Shown here in pieces: positions 55,752 through 63,996 of a stretch of 64,000 nt of DNA (positions are counted from its first letter, which is position 1; each line of letters opens with the position of its first letter). A program made the translations under genes and the position numbers. The notes beneath the pieces were generated by a model, which was not told where the DNA came from, did not search any database, and was given only the letters and a program-made list of their open reading frames with translations. This DNA comes from Chryseobacterium sp. HSC-36S06 (GTDB lineage: Bacteria; Bacteroidota; Bacteroidia; Flavobacteriales; Weeksellaceae). Where the stretch lies: NCBI RefSeq assembly GCF_024171485.1, contig NZ_JALJZX010000001.1, positions 744,001-808,000 on the forward strand. Direction: 5' to 3'.

Positions 55752-56774
55752 TTAAACCAGATAAAACTCCCCAAGTTTCTCTTCACAAAGTGTTTTCACC
55801 ACCTCAATCCAGCGGTCTTCATCATTAAGACAGGGAATGTAGTGGAAATTTTCGCCTCCCGCGTGAATAAATTCTTCTTTCCCTTCCACTGAAATTTCCT
55901 CTAAAGTTTCCAGACAGTCAGAAACGAAAGCCGGACAAACAATCGCGAGATTTTTTACACCTTTTTTCGGTAAATTTTCTAAAGTCTCATCGGTGTAAGG
56001 CTCCATCCATTTGTCATTTCCCAAACGTGACTGAAATGAAACTACGGTTTTTTCTTTCGGAATATTTAATTTCTGAATCACCATTTCCGTTGTCTTAAAA
56101 CACTGGTGGCGGTAGCAGAACTGATGGCTTGGATTCTGGTCTCGCGAGCAGCAGTCATTCAGATTGCAGGTCTTCGTTGGATCGGTTTTATAAATATGTC
56201 TTTCCGGAACGCCGTGATAAGAAAACTGCAGCGCATCGAAATTTTCAGGGAGTTTCTCGCGGATGCTTTCCGCTAAACAGTCGATGTAGATCTCACGATT
56301 GTAAAAGGGCTGAACATAATTGATTTTAATGTTTGGAAAGAATTTTTTTCGGACTTCCTCTGCCTTATCAACCACCGTCTCCGTCGTGCTCATTGCATAT
56401 TGAGGGTAGAGTGGGAACAGCACGATCTCAGTAACGCCCTGTTCGGTAAGTTTACGGATTCCGTTTTCAATGCTGGGTTCTGCGTATCGCATTCCAATTT
56501 CGACAGGAACGTCAACCAGTTTCTGTAATTTCTGCTGAATCTGTTTGGTAATAACAATCAAAGGCGAGCCTTCGGGAGTCCATACAGTTTTATAAGCCGC
56601 AGCAGATTTTGGCGGACGGGTGTTCAGAATGATACCCTGCACCAGTAGCGACCGGAAAAACCAGCGGTAGTCGATCACCTTTTCATCCATTAAAAACTCG
56701 TCGAGGTATTCTTTAACGTCTTTTACATCCGTTGATTTCGGTGACCCGAGATTGACTAATAAAATTCCTTTCAT
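55752..56774 (-). CDS. hemH: Ferrochelatase with an internal cysteine-rich segment
   Basis: 340 residues; inserts Fe(II) into a porphyrin in the last steps of haem synthesis. The start at 56774 (MKGILLVNLGSPKS) is the family N-terminus; upstream in-frame codons lie in a repeat. The catalytic His187 is in SYHGVPERH, and the later acidic motif in VSDCLETLEE. Between residues 203 and 225 there are five cysteines (C-x4-C-C-x10-C-x4-C), an arrangement like the internal [2Fe-2S]-binding segment reported for some bacterial ferrochelatases. Whether a cluster is bound is inference. It lies 67 nt downstream of nfu, probably in one transcript of Fe-related genes. Confidence 0.93.
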   Translation of the reverse strand: MKGILLVNLGSPKSTDVKDVKEYLDEFLMDEKVIDYRWFFRSLLVQGIILNTRPPKSAAAYKTVWTPEGSPLIVITKQIQQKLQKLVDVPVEIGMRYAEPSIENGIRKLTEQGVTEIVLFPLYPQYAMSTTETVVDKAEEVRKKFFPNIKINYVQPFYNREIYIDCLAESIREKLPENFDALQFSYHGVPERHIYKTDPTKTCNLNDCCSRDQNPSHQFCYRHQCFKTTEMVIQKLNIPKEKTVVSFQSRLGNDKWMEPYTDETLENLPKKGVKNLAIVCPAFVSDCLETLEEISVEGKEEFIHAGGENFHYIPCLNDEDRWIEVVKTLCEEKLGEFYLV

Positions 56775-56796
56775 AAAATAAGTAATGCGTAATAAG

Positions 56797-56831
56797 CAAT
56801 GAGTAATAGCCTTGCGCTCATTACTCATTGA
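56797..56831. repeat. 11-bp hairpin between nfu and hemH
   Basis: CAATGAGTAAT / ATTACTCATTG around a 13-nt loop. The sequence to its left (GTAATGCGTAATAAG) repeats the same GTAAT motif. No T tract. Confidence 0.6.
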
Positions 56832-56841
56832 TGATAAAAAT

Positions 56842-57720
56842 TTATCCGTTTACTGCTTCCACATTTTCTACCAATTCCGGTACAAACTGTTTCAGGAGGT
56901 TTTCAATGCCGCCTTTTAATGTTGCGGTAGAACTTGGGCAGCCCGAACATGCACCCTGAAGCAACATTTTTGCGGTTTTGGTGCTCTCGTCATATTCAAT
57001 TAGTGAAATTTTTCCGCCATCGCCTTCGACAGCTGGTGCTACATATTCATTCAGAATATCCGAAATTTTCTGTTCGTTCTCGGTATAATCTCTGTTGATG
57101 AGATTTTCAACCGGATTGGCGTGTTTCTGGGGCGGAAGATTAGAGATTTTCCCGTCATTATGAAGATATTCTGAGATAAATGTGCGTACGGCAACCATTA
57201 CTTCATGCCATTCCACAGAGACATTTTTAGTCACTGCTACGAAATTGTCAGAAATAAAAACTTCTTTTGCAAAATCATATTCCTGAAAGATGGCCTGGGC
57301 CAAAGGAACATCAGCAGCTTCTTCGCGGGATTTCACTTCCACAAAACCGTTTAATAAAGGTTTATTCGAAACGAATTTCATCACCATAGGATTCGGTGTC
57401 ATTTCTGCAAAAACCAGTGGAATGTCCTGTATTTTCTTCTGATAGATTCTTGGGTTAGCAATGAGTTGGTCTTCAACAATATTTTTCAGACTTTCGGTTA
57501 CAAACTCCCATTCTACACTGTCCTGTTTAGCAACTGCTATAAAATTGGCCGTAATGAAAATCCTTTCGATAAAAGGATAATTGAAAAGTTCCTGTGCCAG
57601 CGGAATTTCTGAGATATCGGAGTTTCGGTCGAGCTCCAGAGATCCTGGAATCAGGTTGTAGTCTGCAACAAACTTCATCACTTTTGGATTTTCGGTAGGC
57701 TCTATAAGAATTTGTCTCAT
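56842..57720 (-). CDS. Nfu-type iron-sulphur scaffold with two N-terminal repeats
   Basis: 292 residues. Two consecutive Nfu_N-type domains (residues about 1-90 and 105-195; both contain NPKVMKF- or NPMVMKF-like and PLAQxxF segments). They are followed by a NifU C-terminal domain whose cluster-binding CxxC is in LLQGACSGCPSST. Receives and delivers [4Fe-4S] clusters. The tandem duplication of the N-domain is a Bacteroidota feature as far as I know. It has its own -7 element and precedes hemH. Confidence 0.92.
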   Translation of the reverse strand: MRQILIEPTENPKVMKFVADYNLIPGSLELDRNSDISEIPLAQELFNYPFIERIFITANFIAVAKQDSVEWEFVTESLKNIVEDQLIANPRIYQKKIQDIPLVFAEMTPNPMVMKFVSNKPLLNGFVEVKSREEAADVPLAQAIFQEYDFAKEVFISDNFVAVTKNVSVEWHEVMVAVRTFISEYLHNDGKISNLPPQKHANPVENLINRDYTENEQKISDILNEYVAPAVEGDGGKISLIEYDESTKTAKMLLQGACSGCPSSTATLKGGIENLLKQFVPELVENVEAVNG

Positions 57721-57743
57721 TTTAATTCATTAAATTTGAATGG

Positions 57744-57751
57744 CAAAAATA
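57744..57751 (-). promoter_or_regulatory. -7 element for nfu-hemH
   Basis: TATTTTTG on the minus strand, 23 nt before the nfu start codon. Confidence 0.55.
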
Positions 57752-57838
57752 CGGATTATAAACCGGCTTTCAGGATTCGAAAATTAGATATTTTCAATCC
57801 GGCAGAAATCAAATATCAATAACCTGATACATTTAAAA

Positions 57839-58354
57839 ATGGCTTTAATAAAAGAACTTCTGGGAAAAACCCCACAAATTGGCGAAAATACTTTTCTGGC
57901 AGAAACTGCGACCGTTATCGGCGATGTTACGATGGGCAAAGACTGCAGTATCTGGTATAACGCAGTAATCCGCGGCGATGTGCATTTTATAAAAATGGGC
58001 GACAAAGTAAATGTTCAGGATAATGCGATGCTGCACTGTACATTTGAGAAATTCCCCCTCTCCATCGGAAATAATGTTTCTATTGGTCATAACGCGATTG
58101 TTCACGGCTGCACGATTAATGACAATGTACTTATTGGTATGGGCGCGATTGTAATGGACGACTGTCTGGTTGAAAGCAATTCCATTGTGGGCGCCGGCTC
58201 TGTGGTGACTCAGGGTACGCATATAAAATCCGGTGAAGTGTGGGGCGGAATTCCGGCGAGAAAAATCAAGGATATTTCGGCTGAATTACTCGAAGGTGAA
58301 GTAAACCGAATTGCCAACAACTACGTAAAATATTCCGGCTGGTATAAAGAATAG
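57839..58354 (+). CDS. Gamma-class carbonic anhydrase-like hexapeptide protein
   Basis: 171 residues forming a left-handed parallel beta-helix of hexapeptide repeats, ending with an amphipathic helix. The three zinc histidines are at His66 (MLHC), His84 (IGHN) and His89 (VHG), in the spacing of the YrdA/PaaY/CaiE family. The protein is either a gamma carbonic anhydrase or a related acyl/thioester-linked homologue; activity cannot be decided from sequence. No signal peptide. No good -7 element found before it. Confidence 0.88.
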   Translation: MALIKELLGKTPQIGENTFLAETATVIGDVTMGKDCSIWYNAVIRGDVHFIKMGDKVNVQDNAMLHCTFEKFPLSIGNNVSIGHNAIVHGCTINDNVLIGMGAIVMDDCLVESNSIVGAGSVVTQGTHIKSGEVWGGIPARKIKDISAELLEGEVNRIANNYVKYSGWYKE

Positions 58355-58384
58355 TAAGAACTAACAAAAAACTTAATAAGTAGG

Positions 58385-58481
58385 AACGAAATTTGAAGGT
58401 AGTCCAAAAGAATATTCACTCGAAATGACCTGTAACCAGGTTTTTTATACGAGGTGAATATTCACCCCTTAAAATTTCGTT
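58385..58481 (+). promoter_or_regulatory. Nested inverted repeat with an internal terminator-like hairpin before yihY
   Basis: Outer arms AACGAAATTT (58385-58394) / AAATTTCGTT (58472-58481). Middle arms GAATATTCACTCG (58410-58422) / CGAGGTGAATATTC (58450-58463, one bulged G). Inner hairpin ACCTG-TAAC-CAGGT (58428-58441) followed by six T. The outer right arm ends at the base before ATG 58482. It could be an attenuator, a transcription terminator of the upstream gene, or an inserted palindromic element. Confidence 0.6.
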
Positions 58482-59417
58482 ATGAAATACCTTAAACTTA
58501 CCTGGGAACTTCTTAAAGAAACCTTTAAAGAATGGAATGGAGGCAGTGCCTCAAGAGATTCTGCCAGCCTTGCCTACTATGCGATTTTTTCTCTTCCGGG
58601 ATTGCTGATTATCGTCATTTGGGTTGCCGGACTCTTCTTTGGTGATGAAGCAGTTCGCGGGCAGGTGACCGCACAGGCAAGCGGAATTGCAGGAAAAGAA
58701 ATCGCCGACAGTCTTCAAAGCATGATTGTAAGCGCGGTTTGGGACAACCAAAATATCCTGATGAAAATATTCGGGATTCTGACTCTGATTTTTGGTGCAA
58801 CTACCTTGTTTTTCGAGATGCAGCGCAGTCTCAATACCATGTGGGATGTAGAAGCCGCGCCTAAAAAAGCGTGGCGGAAATACATTTTAGACCGCGCTAA
58901 TTCCTTCGGAATGATCCTGATAATTTCTTTCCTGCTCTTAACCAGTCTTATCCTATCCTCGGTTCTTGGCCTCGCCAACGAATGGATTACACGGCATTTC
59001 GGTCTGGAAACATTTGTCCTCGCTCAGGTCCTCAATTTTGTCGTCAGCTTTTTGGTGGTAGTGGTGCTGTTTGCACTGATGTTTAAAGTTTTGCCTGATG
59101 TGGAAATTTCCTGGCGTTCCGTATGGATGGGGGCTTTCGTTACTGCACTGTTATTTAACATCGGAAAATTCCTGCTCGGTTATTATTTCGAAATCTCCAA
59201 GCCGACTTCCGTATTCGGAACTGCCGGAACCATCATCCTTCTGATGATGTGGGTAAATTACTCCTGCCAGATTGTATTTTTCGGTGCTGAATTCACCAAA
59301 GTTTATGCGTATAAAATGAATCACACCATTAAACCTTCGCGGCACGCAAAATGGAGCGCAGCTAAACTGCTTAAAGATGCCATGCATAAAACCGACAGCA
59401 ACCAAAGTGTCGGCTGA
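58482..59417 (+). CDS. YihY/BrkB family membrane protein
   Basis: 311 residues with about six transmembrane helices. Family segments: RDSASLAYYAIFSLPGLLI, IFGILTLIFGATTLFFEMQ, FKVLPDVEISWRSVWMGAF and FGTAGTIILLMMWVNYSCQI. Earlier databases call such proteins ribonuclease BN, but that label came from a mis-assignment; the function is not established. The stop codon is directly next to the stop codon of the convergent lipoprotein gene, with no spacer. Confidence 0.9.
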   Translation: MKYLKLTWELLKETFKEWNGGSASRDSASLAYYAIFSLPGLLIIVIWVAGLFFGDEAVRGQVTAQASGIAGKEIADSLQSMIVSAVWDNQNILMKIFGILTLIFGATTLFFEMQRSLNTMWDVEAAPKKAWRKYILDRANSFGMILIISFLLLTSLILSSVLGLANEWITRHFGLETFVLAQVLNFVVSFLVVVVLFALMFKVLPDVEISWRSVWMGAFVTALLFNIGKFLLGYYFEISKPTSVFGTAGTIILLMMWVNYSCQIVFFGAEFTKVYAYKMNHTIKPSRHAKWSAAKLLKDAMHKTDSNQSVG

Positions 59418-59873
59418 TTATTGAATGGCGGACTCTTCAGAATTGCCGCTAACCAGTATTGCTTTCCCGTCTTCGCAACGGATTCCGTTTGGTGGCATGA
59501 CCATAGCACAATCAGACATTAAATTGTATTTTTTATTGAAAGCAGTCTGCATTGCGGTGAAATGTTCAATACGCGGAAGGATTTCATCTTCCAGTTTCAG
59601 AGGATACGCGATATAAGAGCTTGGGCCGCCGCAGGGTTTTGCGCCAATTGCAGCGAATTTCCATTCGGAAGAATCTGTGCATGGTTCTGTGGCAATTAAC
59701 GCGTCTATTTCTCTGATGATTCTTGTAAGATCTTCGCGGTCATCCTGTTGCGAAAGATTGTTTTCCGGTTTCAGCGAAATGTCTTTTGGTAAGGTCTCAG
59801 TATCAACTGCTTTTTTGCTTTTACACGAGGCGAGAGAAAGCGCGGCAAGCGCAAGGATGAACAGATTTTTCAT
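59418..59873 (-). CDS. Small lipoprotein of unknown function
   Basis: 151 residues from the ATG at 59873; the open frame continues 55 codons upstream but has no signal sequence there. The lipobox is LASC, giving a lipid-anchored mature protein of about 130 residues. It contains four further cysteines (EPCTDS, KPCGGPSSY, SDCAMVM, IRCEDGK), which may form two disulphides. No known domain recognised. Convergent with the YihY gene with zero spacing and no terminator between them. Confidence 0.8.
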   Translation of the reverse strand: MKNLFILALAALSLASCKSKKAVDTETLPKDISLKPENNLSQQDDREDLTRIIREIDALIATEPCTDSSEWKFAAIGAKPCGGPSSYIAYPLKLEDEILPRIEHFTAMQTAFNKKYNLMSDCAMVMPPNGIRCEDGKAILVSGNSEESAIQ

Positions 59874-59894
59874 TGTGAGTTTTCTAGGTCGCAA

Positions 59895-59926
59895 CAAAAA
59901 TATTGCCTTTTTATGAACTGCACCAA
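59895..59926 (-). promoter_or_regulatory. Promoter of the small lipoprotein
   Basis: Minus strand: TTGG (59926-59923), 20-nt spacer, TATTTTTG (59902-59895), 21 nt before the start codon. Confidence 0.6.
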
Positions 59927-59993
59927 TTTTCATCTTAATTTCCTTTAAAAAATTATCACAAAGGATTGTACCCCGGAAATTAATCATTTTCGT

Positions 59994-60001
59994 TAAATTT
60001 G
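59994..60001 (+). promoter_or_regulatory. -7 element for the PIF1-like helicase
   Basis: TAAATTTG, 4 nt before ATG 60006. -33 box not found at the right spacing. Confidence 0.5.
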
Positions 60002-60005
60002 ACCG

Positions 60006-62129
60006 ATGAATGAATCCCTCTTCAGTTTGGCAGAACACACCAACCGCAGTATTTTTCTCACCGGAAAAGCCGGCACGGGAAAAACCACTTTTCTAAATGA
60101 TTTCGTGCGCAAAACCCGCAAGAAGCATATCGTGGTGGCTCCGACAGGAATTGCGGCGATTAATGCGGGCGGAGTAACGATTCATTCGATGTTTGGACTT
60201 CCCTTGAGGACATTTCTGCCGACAACCGATCGGGTAGACAGTAATATGGCGAACAATATTGCTGACCTCATGCACCATTTCAAATATCGCAAAGACAAGC
60301 TGAAACTGCTTCGCGAAATTGAAATCATCATCATTGATGAGGTTTCGATGTTAAGAGCAGATGTTCTGGACATGATGGATTTTTCGCTTCGGCATGTGCG
60401 GCGGAACCAGCAGAAATTTGGTGGAGTTCAGATGCTTTTTATCGGGGATTTGTATCAGCTTCCACCGGTGGTTCGGGACGAATATGTTCTCAAACAGTAC
60501 TATCAGTCACCTTTTTTCTTCGACAGTTACGCGCTGAAGGAACTCCCGTTAATAACACTGGAACTTACCACTGTTTACAGGCAGAAAGATGAGAAATTTC
60601 TTGAAATTCTGAACGAAATCAGAGACGGAGAAGTGAGGGATATCGATTTCGATACCCTTAATGAAAGATATCAGCCCGATTTTGAGCCTTCAGATGAGCC
60701 TTATGTTTATCTGACTTCTCACAACAAAATGGCCGATGAAATCAACAGGAAAAAACTGGCCGCGCTTCCCGGAAAAGCACGTTTATATGATGCGGAAATC
60801 ATCGGTAATTTTAATGAAAACCAGTATCCTAACGATGAGATTCTGGAACTCAAAGTAGGCGCCCAGATTATGTTTATCCGCAACGATGCAAGCGGTGAGA
60901 AAAGATATTTTAACGGTAAACTGGCTGAAATTGTTGATGTTGATGAAAAGGAAATCAGCGTCATTATCGACGGTGAAGACGAGATATACAAACTGAAAAA
61001 AGAGACCTGGGAACAGAAGCGGTATTCTCTCGGCGAAGACAAAAGCATTCAGGAAGAGGTTTTGGGAAGTTTTAAACAGTACCCGATTCGCCTGGCATGG
61101 GCGGTTACCATTCACAAATCCCAGGGTTTAACATTTGACCGCCTCATTATTGATGCGGGTAAATCATTTGCCTCCGGGCAGGTTTATGTAGCACTTTCGC
61201 GGTGCCGCACGCTTGAAGGCATTGTTTTAAAATCTAAAATTACTCCGGAAGTTATTTTTTCAGATAAAAGAGTGTCGAAATTTCAGGATGAGACTCATGC
61301 AAACAACCGCATCGAAGAAATTCTGAACACCGAAAAGTACGATTACAGCATCCGCAAAATCATCAACCGCCTCGACTGTAAATGGATGTCAACCGCGCTG
61401 ATGCACTGGCACAATACTGCATCACATGCCAAGATACTGGATAAGGAAAAAGTAAAATTCCTGTATCACGGCATAAAACCGGAAGCTGAAAAATTTAACG
61501 CCATTTACGAAAAGTTCGAGAAAATTATTCAGCAGAAAACCCGCAAATTTATTAACGGAGGTGAGGAGTGGAGCGAAATTGAAAGCAAAGCCAAAGGTGC
61601 CGTGAATTTCTTTTTTACGCATGTGAATGCCAAAATATTCAGTCCGCTGAAAGATTTTTATGCTGAAAGCAAAGGGGTGAAAGGGCTGAAACAGTATAAC
61701 GAAGATTTCCGGGTTTTTCTGGATGATCTGGAAGATTATCTGAATGATCTGAAAGACCTCTATCTGCTGGAAACCAAACTTTTCGACGCTGAAAATGATG
61801 TGAAAGTAACCACGAAAATCTCAAAAGTTCCGTCGCATGTTCTTACGTTTCAGCTTTTTGAGGATGGCAGGACAATTCCCGAAATCGCCAGAGACCGCGG
61901 TTTGGTGACCGAAACCATTTACGGGCATCTTGCTAAATTCGCAGAGCAGGGATTGCTGGATTTAACACGGGTTTTCGATAAGGAAAAGATTAAAACCTTT
62001 GAGAAAGAATTCAAAAAAAACACTCCACACGAAACCTTATCCGACTGGAAAAAAGTGCTGCCCAATGATTTTGAATTCAACGAAATACGTATTCTAATGA
62101 ATCATTACAATCACAAGAAAAGCAAGTAG
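60006..62129 (+). CDS. PIF1-like superfamily 1 helicase with C-terminal helix-turn-helix
   Basis: 707 residues. Walker A is LTGKAGTGKTTFL (residues 18-30), Walker B is IIIDEVSMLRADVLDMMD, and motif III is FIGDLYQLPPV. The C-terminal helicase motifs AWAVTIHKSQGLTFDRLIID and VYVALSRCRTLEGI match PIF1/RecD2-type helicases. A last domain (VLTFQLFEDGRTIPEIARDR and on) is a helix-turn-helix like that at the end of some RecQ proteins (HTH_40). It probably unwinds structured or recombination DNA. The predicted promoter is so close that the mRNA may be leaderless. Confidence 0.9.
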   Translation: MNESLFSLAEHTNRSIFLTGKAGTGKTTFLNDFVRKTRKKHIVVAPTGIAAINAGGVTIHSMFGLPLRTFLPTTDRVDSNMANNIADLMHHFKYRKDKLKLLREIEIIIIDEVSMLRADVLDMMDFSLRHVRRNQQKFGGVQMLFIGDLYQLPPVVRDEYVLKQYYQSPFFFDSYALKELPLITLELTTVYRQKDEKFLEILNEIRDGEVRDIDFDTLNERYQPDFEPSDEPYVYLTSHNKMADEINRKKLAALPGKARLYDAEIIGNFNENQYPNDEILELKVGAQIMFIRNDASGEKRYFNGKLAEIVDVDEKEISVIIDGEDEIYKLKKETWEQKRYSLGEDKSIQEEVLGSFKQYPIRLAWAVTIHKSQGLTFDRLIIDAGKSFASGQVYVALSRCRTLEGIVLKSKITPEVIFSDKRVSKFQDETHANNRIEEILNTEKYDYSIRKIINRLDCKWMSTALMHWHNTASHAKILDKEKVKFLYHGIKPEAEKFNAIYEKFEKIIQQKTRKFINGGEEWSEIESKAKGAVNFFFTHVNAKIFSPLKDFYAESKGVKGLKQYNEDFRVFLDDLEDYLNDLKDLYLLETKLFDAENDVKVTTKISKVPSHVLTFQLFEDGRTIPEIARDRGLVTETIYGHLAKFAEQGLLDLTRVFDKEKIKTFEKEFKKNTPHETLSDWKKVLPNDFEFNEIRILMNHYNHKKSK

Positions 62130-62252
62130 AAGGCTCCCGCAGATTTCACAGATGGCGCAGATTAATACGTAATATTTGAATAAATTTTCACTGAATTATA
62201 TGCTTCCAAAACCATGTTCCAAAAAGAATGCTCAAAGTTCAGGGTAAGCAAC

Positions 62253-62301
62253 AACCGTTAACCATTAATCACTAACCACTAACCATCAACCATTAACCAT
62301 T
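62253..62301. repeat. Heptamer tandem array (7 x 7 bp)
   Basis: Seven units with consensus AACCATT: AACCGTT, AACCATT, AATCACT, AACCACT, AACCATC, AACCATT, AACCATT. The last bases form part of the lnt stop codon on the minus strand. The rest of the 170-nt spacer up to the helicase stop shows CGCAGATTTCACAGAT-like sequence and no ORF. Confidence 0.85.
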
Positions 62302-63934
62302 AAGCTTTCTTCTTCCTGTTCTGAAATTTCTTGATCAGCGTATAAAACACCAGAAATCCTAAGACAAAAACAGAAATCCTGGACATTAAGTCGCCGGCCC
62401 GGGTGTAAAATGTCATGCCGTCATAAAGATTTACTTTCGCATAAAGCGCAGTTTTGTCGCCATAAAGGGTATCTGCCGTTACATCTCCTCTTGCGTTGAT
62501 ATGAGCGGAAATTCCACTGTTGGCAGAACGGGCGATTTCGCGGCGGGTTTCAATAGCACGGAGTCTTGCATACGCCATAAGCTGCTGGTGACCCTGCGTA
62601 ACACCCCACCAGGAATCATTCGTCATAATGGCTAAGAAATTGGCACCTTCTTTCACATAATCAGTAACGAATTCGCCATAAATGCTTTCATAACAAATGA
62701 TCGGAGCCAGTTTTCCGGGATTGTAAGGGTTGCTGAAAGCGGTTCTTTCTTTATCAACGCCCAAAGAAGCAGTAGTTCCGCCAAGATTCAGCATCGCGTC
62801 GCCTAAAAGCGGTTTCAGTACGTTGATGTAGGGAAAAATCTCGACGCCCGGAACAAGTTTTCCTTTGTGGTACACTTCCACTTTCTGGTTCGGGATAATC
62901 TGAACCGCAGAATTGTAACTGTCGACATACACTCCCTGCGACGTTTGGTAAGCGGTTTCTGATTTTTCACTTTCGTCTGCATAAAAGCGGTGAGAGGAAA
63001 TTCCTGTCGCGAAAACCGATTTAGGATGTTTGGTGAGAAAATCTTTTACGGTATTCAAAAGTATACTTTGTTCAAAACCGTTTTCCGAAATCGAGCCGTA
63101 TCCCGGTAGTGAAGTTTCCGGACCGATATAATAATCGATCTGCCCTTTTGAATTGACTTCCGCCAATGTAAGTAAATCATTGAGGATGGTTAAGCTGTCT
63201 TTTGAATATTTTTCGGTGTAGGGATCAAGTTCGGGCTGCAGCATCAGAACATTCACCGATCCGATTGGTTTTTCATCAAAATTATTGTACTTCACCAGAG
63301 AGATCAGCATCGGAACTGCGATGGCGATCACTAAAACCGACGAATTGATGATTAATGACTTTCTTTTCCTGCCCGCTTCCCAAATCCTTAGCGTATAGAA
63401 GATATAAACATTAATGAGTAAAATCCAGAAACTGCCGCCTGTGGCCCCCAGGGTATCATACCACTGAATGATTTTAGGATAATCTGCGAAAACATTTCCC
63501 ATATTAAGCCAGGGCCAGGTAAGTTCCCAGCTCATATGGAATTTCTCGAAACACATCCATATGGCAACAAAAAATGTAAGTCCCCAATAGGTTCCCTGCG
63601 CGTTTTTGTACCAGTGGTAGAGTTGAAAAATAAATGCGTAAAACAGCGAATTGAGAAGAACAGGAATCACTACGGCGAATAAGGAATGGGATCCGTCGGG
63701 ATTTTTAGATCCGTAAAGCCAGCCTGTTGTGATAATATTCCAGATGATAAAACAGATGTAGGAGAGGGCAAAAATCAGACTTCCTTTGTTTTTTATAGCG
63801 GAAAACTTCGAAATTTCGTGTTCCATCATCAGTAATGGAACCAGGGCAAAAAATATAAAAAAAGGAATTCCGTAAGTTGGCCAGGAAATGCTGAGAAGCA
63901 TTGCAGAGATTAATGAAAGTATAATATATTTCAT
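62300..63934 (-). CDS. lnt: Apolipoprotein N-acyltransferase
   Basis: 544 residues; third step of lipoprotein maturation, N-acylation of the lipid-modified cysteine in the inner membrane. Eight or so transmembrane helices surround a periplasmic nitrilase-fold domain. The catalytic triad is visible: Glu in IGPETSLPGYG, Lys in YHKGKLVPGVEIFP, and Cys in APIICYESIYGEF. A -7 element and an mRNA 5' hairpin lie just upstream. It fits with the several lipoproteins encoded in the window. Confidence 0.94.
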   Translation of the reverse strand: MKYIILSLISAMLLSISWPTYGIPFFIFFALVPLLMMEHEISKFSAIKNKGSLIFALSYICFIIWNIITTGWLYGSKNPDGSHSLFAVVIPVLLNSLFYAFIFQLYHWYKNAQGTYWGLTFFVAIWMCFEKFHMSWELTWPWLNMGNVFADYPKIIQWYDTLGATGGSFWILLINVYIFYTLRIWEAGRKRKSLIINSSVLVIAIAVPMLISLVKYNNFDEKPIGSVNVLMLQPELDPYTEKYSKDSLTILNDLLTLAEVNSKGQIDYYIGPETSLPGYGSISENGFEQSILLNTVKDFLTKHPKSVFATGISSHRFYADESEKSETAYQTSQGVYVDSYNSAVQIIPNQKVEVYHKGKLVPGVEIFPYINVLKPLLGDAMLNLGGTTASLGVDKERTAFSNPYNPGKLAPIICYESIYGEFVTDYVKEGANFLAIMTNDSWWGVTQGHQQLMAYARLRAIETRREIARSANSGISAHINARGDVTADTLYGDKTALYAKVNLYDGMTFYTRAGDLMSRISVFVLGFLVFYTLIKKFQNRKKKA

Positions 63935-63963
63935 TGAATTTTAGTCTTTATTTTGGATTTGAT

Positions 63964-63985
63964 GGGCACGAAAGAGTTCGTGCCC
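63964..63985 (-). other. 9-bp hairpin at the predicted 5' end of the lnt mRNA
   Basis: GGGCACGAA / TTCGTGCCC with a 4-nt loop, located right after the -7 element where transcription should start. Confidence 0.6.
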
Positions 63986-63988
63986 GCG

Positions 63989-63996
63989 CAAATTTA
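63989..63996 (-). promoter_or_regulatory. -7 element for lnt
   Basis: TAAATTTG on the minus strand. The -33 region lies beyond the window end. Confidence 0.6.

Noticed and set aside
58385-58481. Insertion sequence or MITE
   Set aside because: No transposase and no obvious target-site duplication around the outer arms; reported only as a nested inverted repeat.
59874-60038. N-terminal extension of the small lipoprotein (55 codons)
   Set aside because: It would bury the lipoprotein signal sequence and run across both divergent promoters.
62253-62301. CRISPR-like array
   Set aside because: Units are 7 bp and directly adjacent, without spacers; there are no cas genes in the window.
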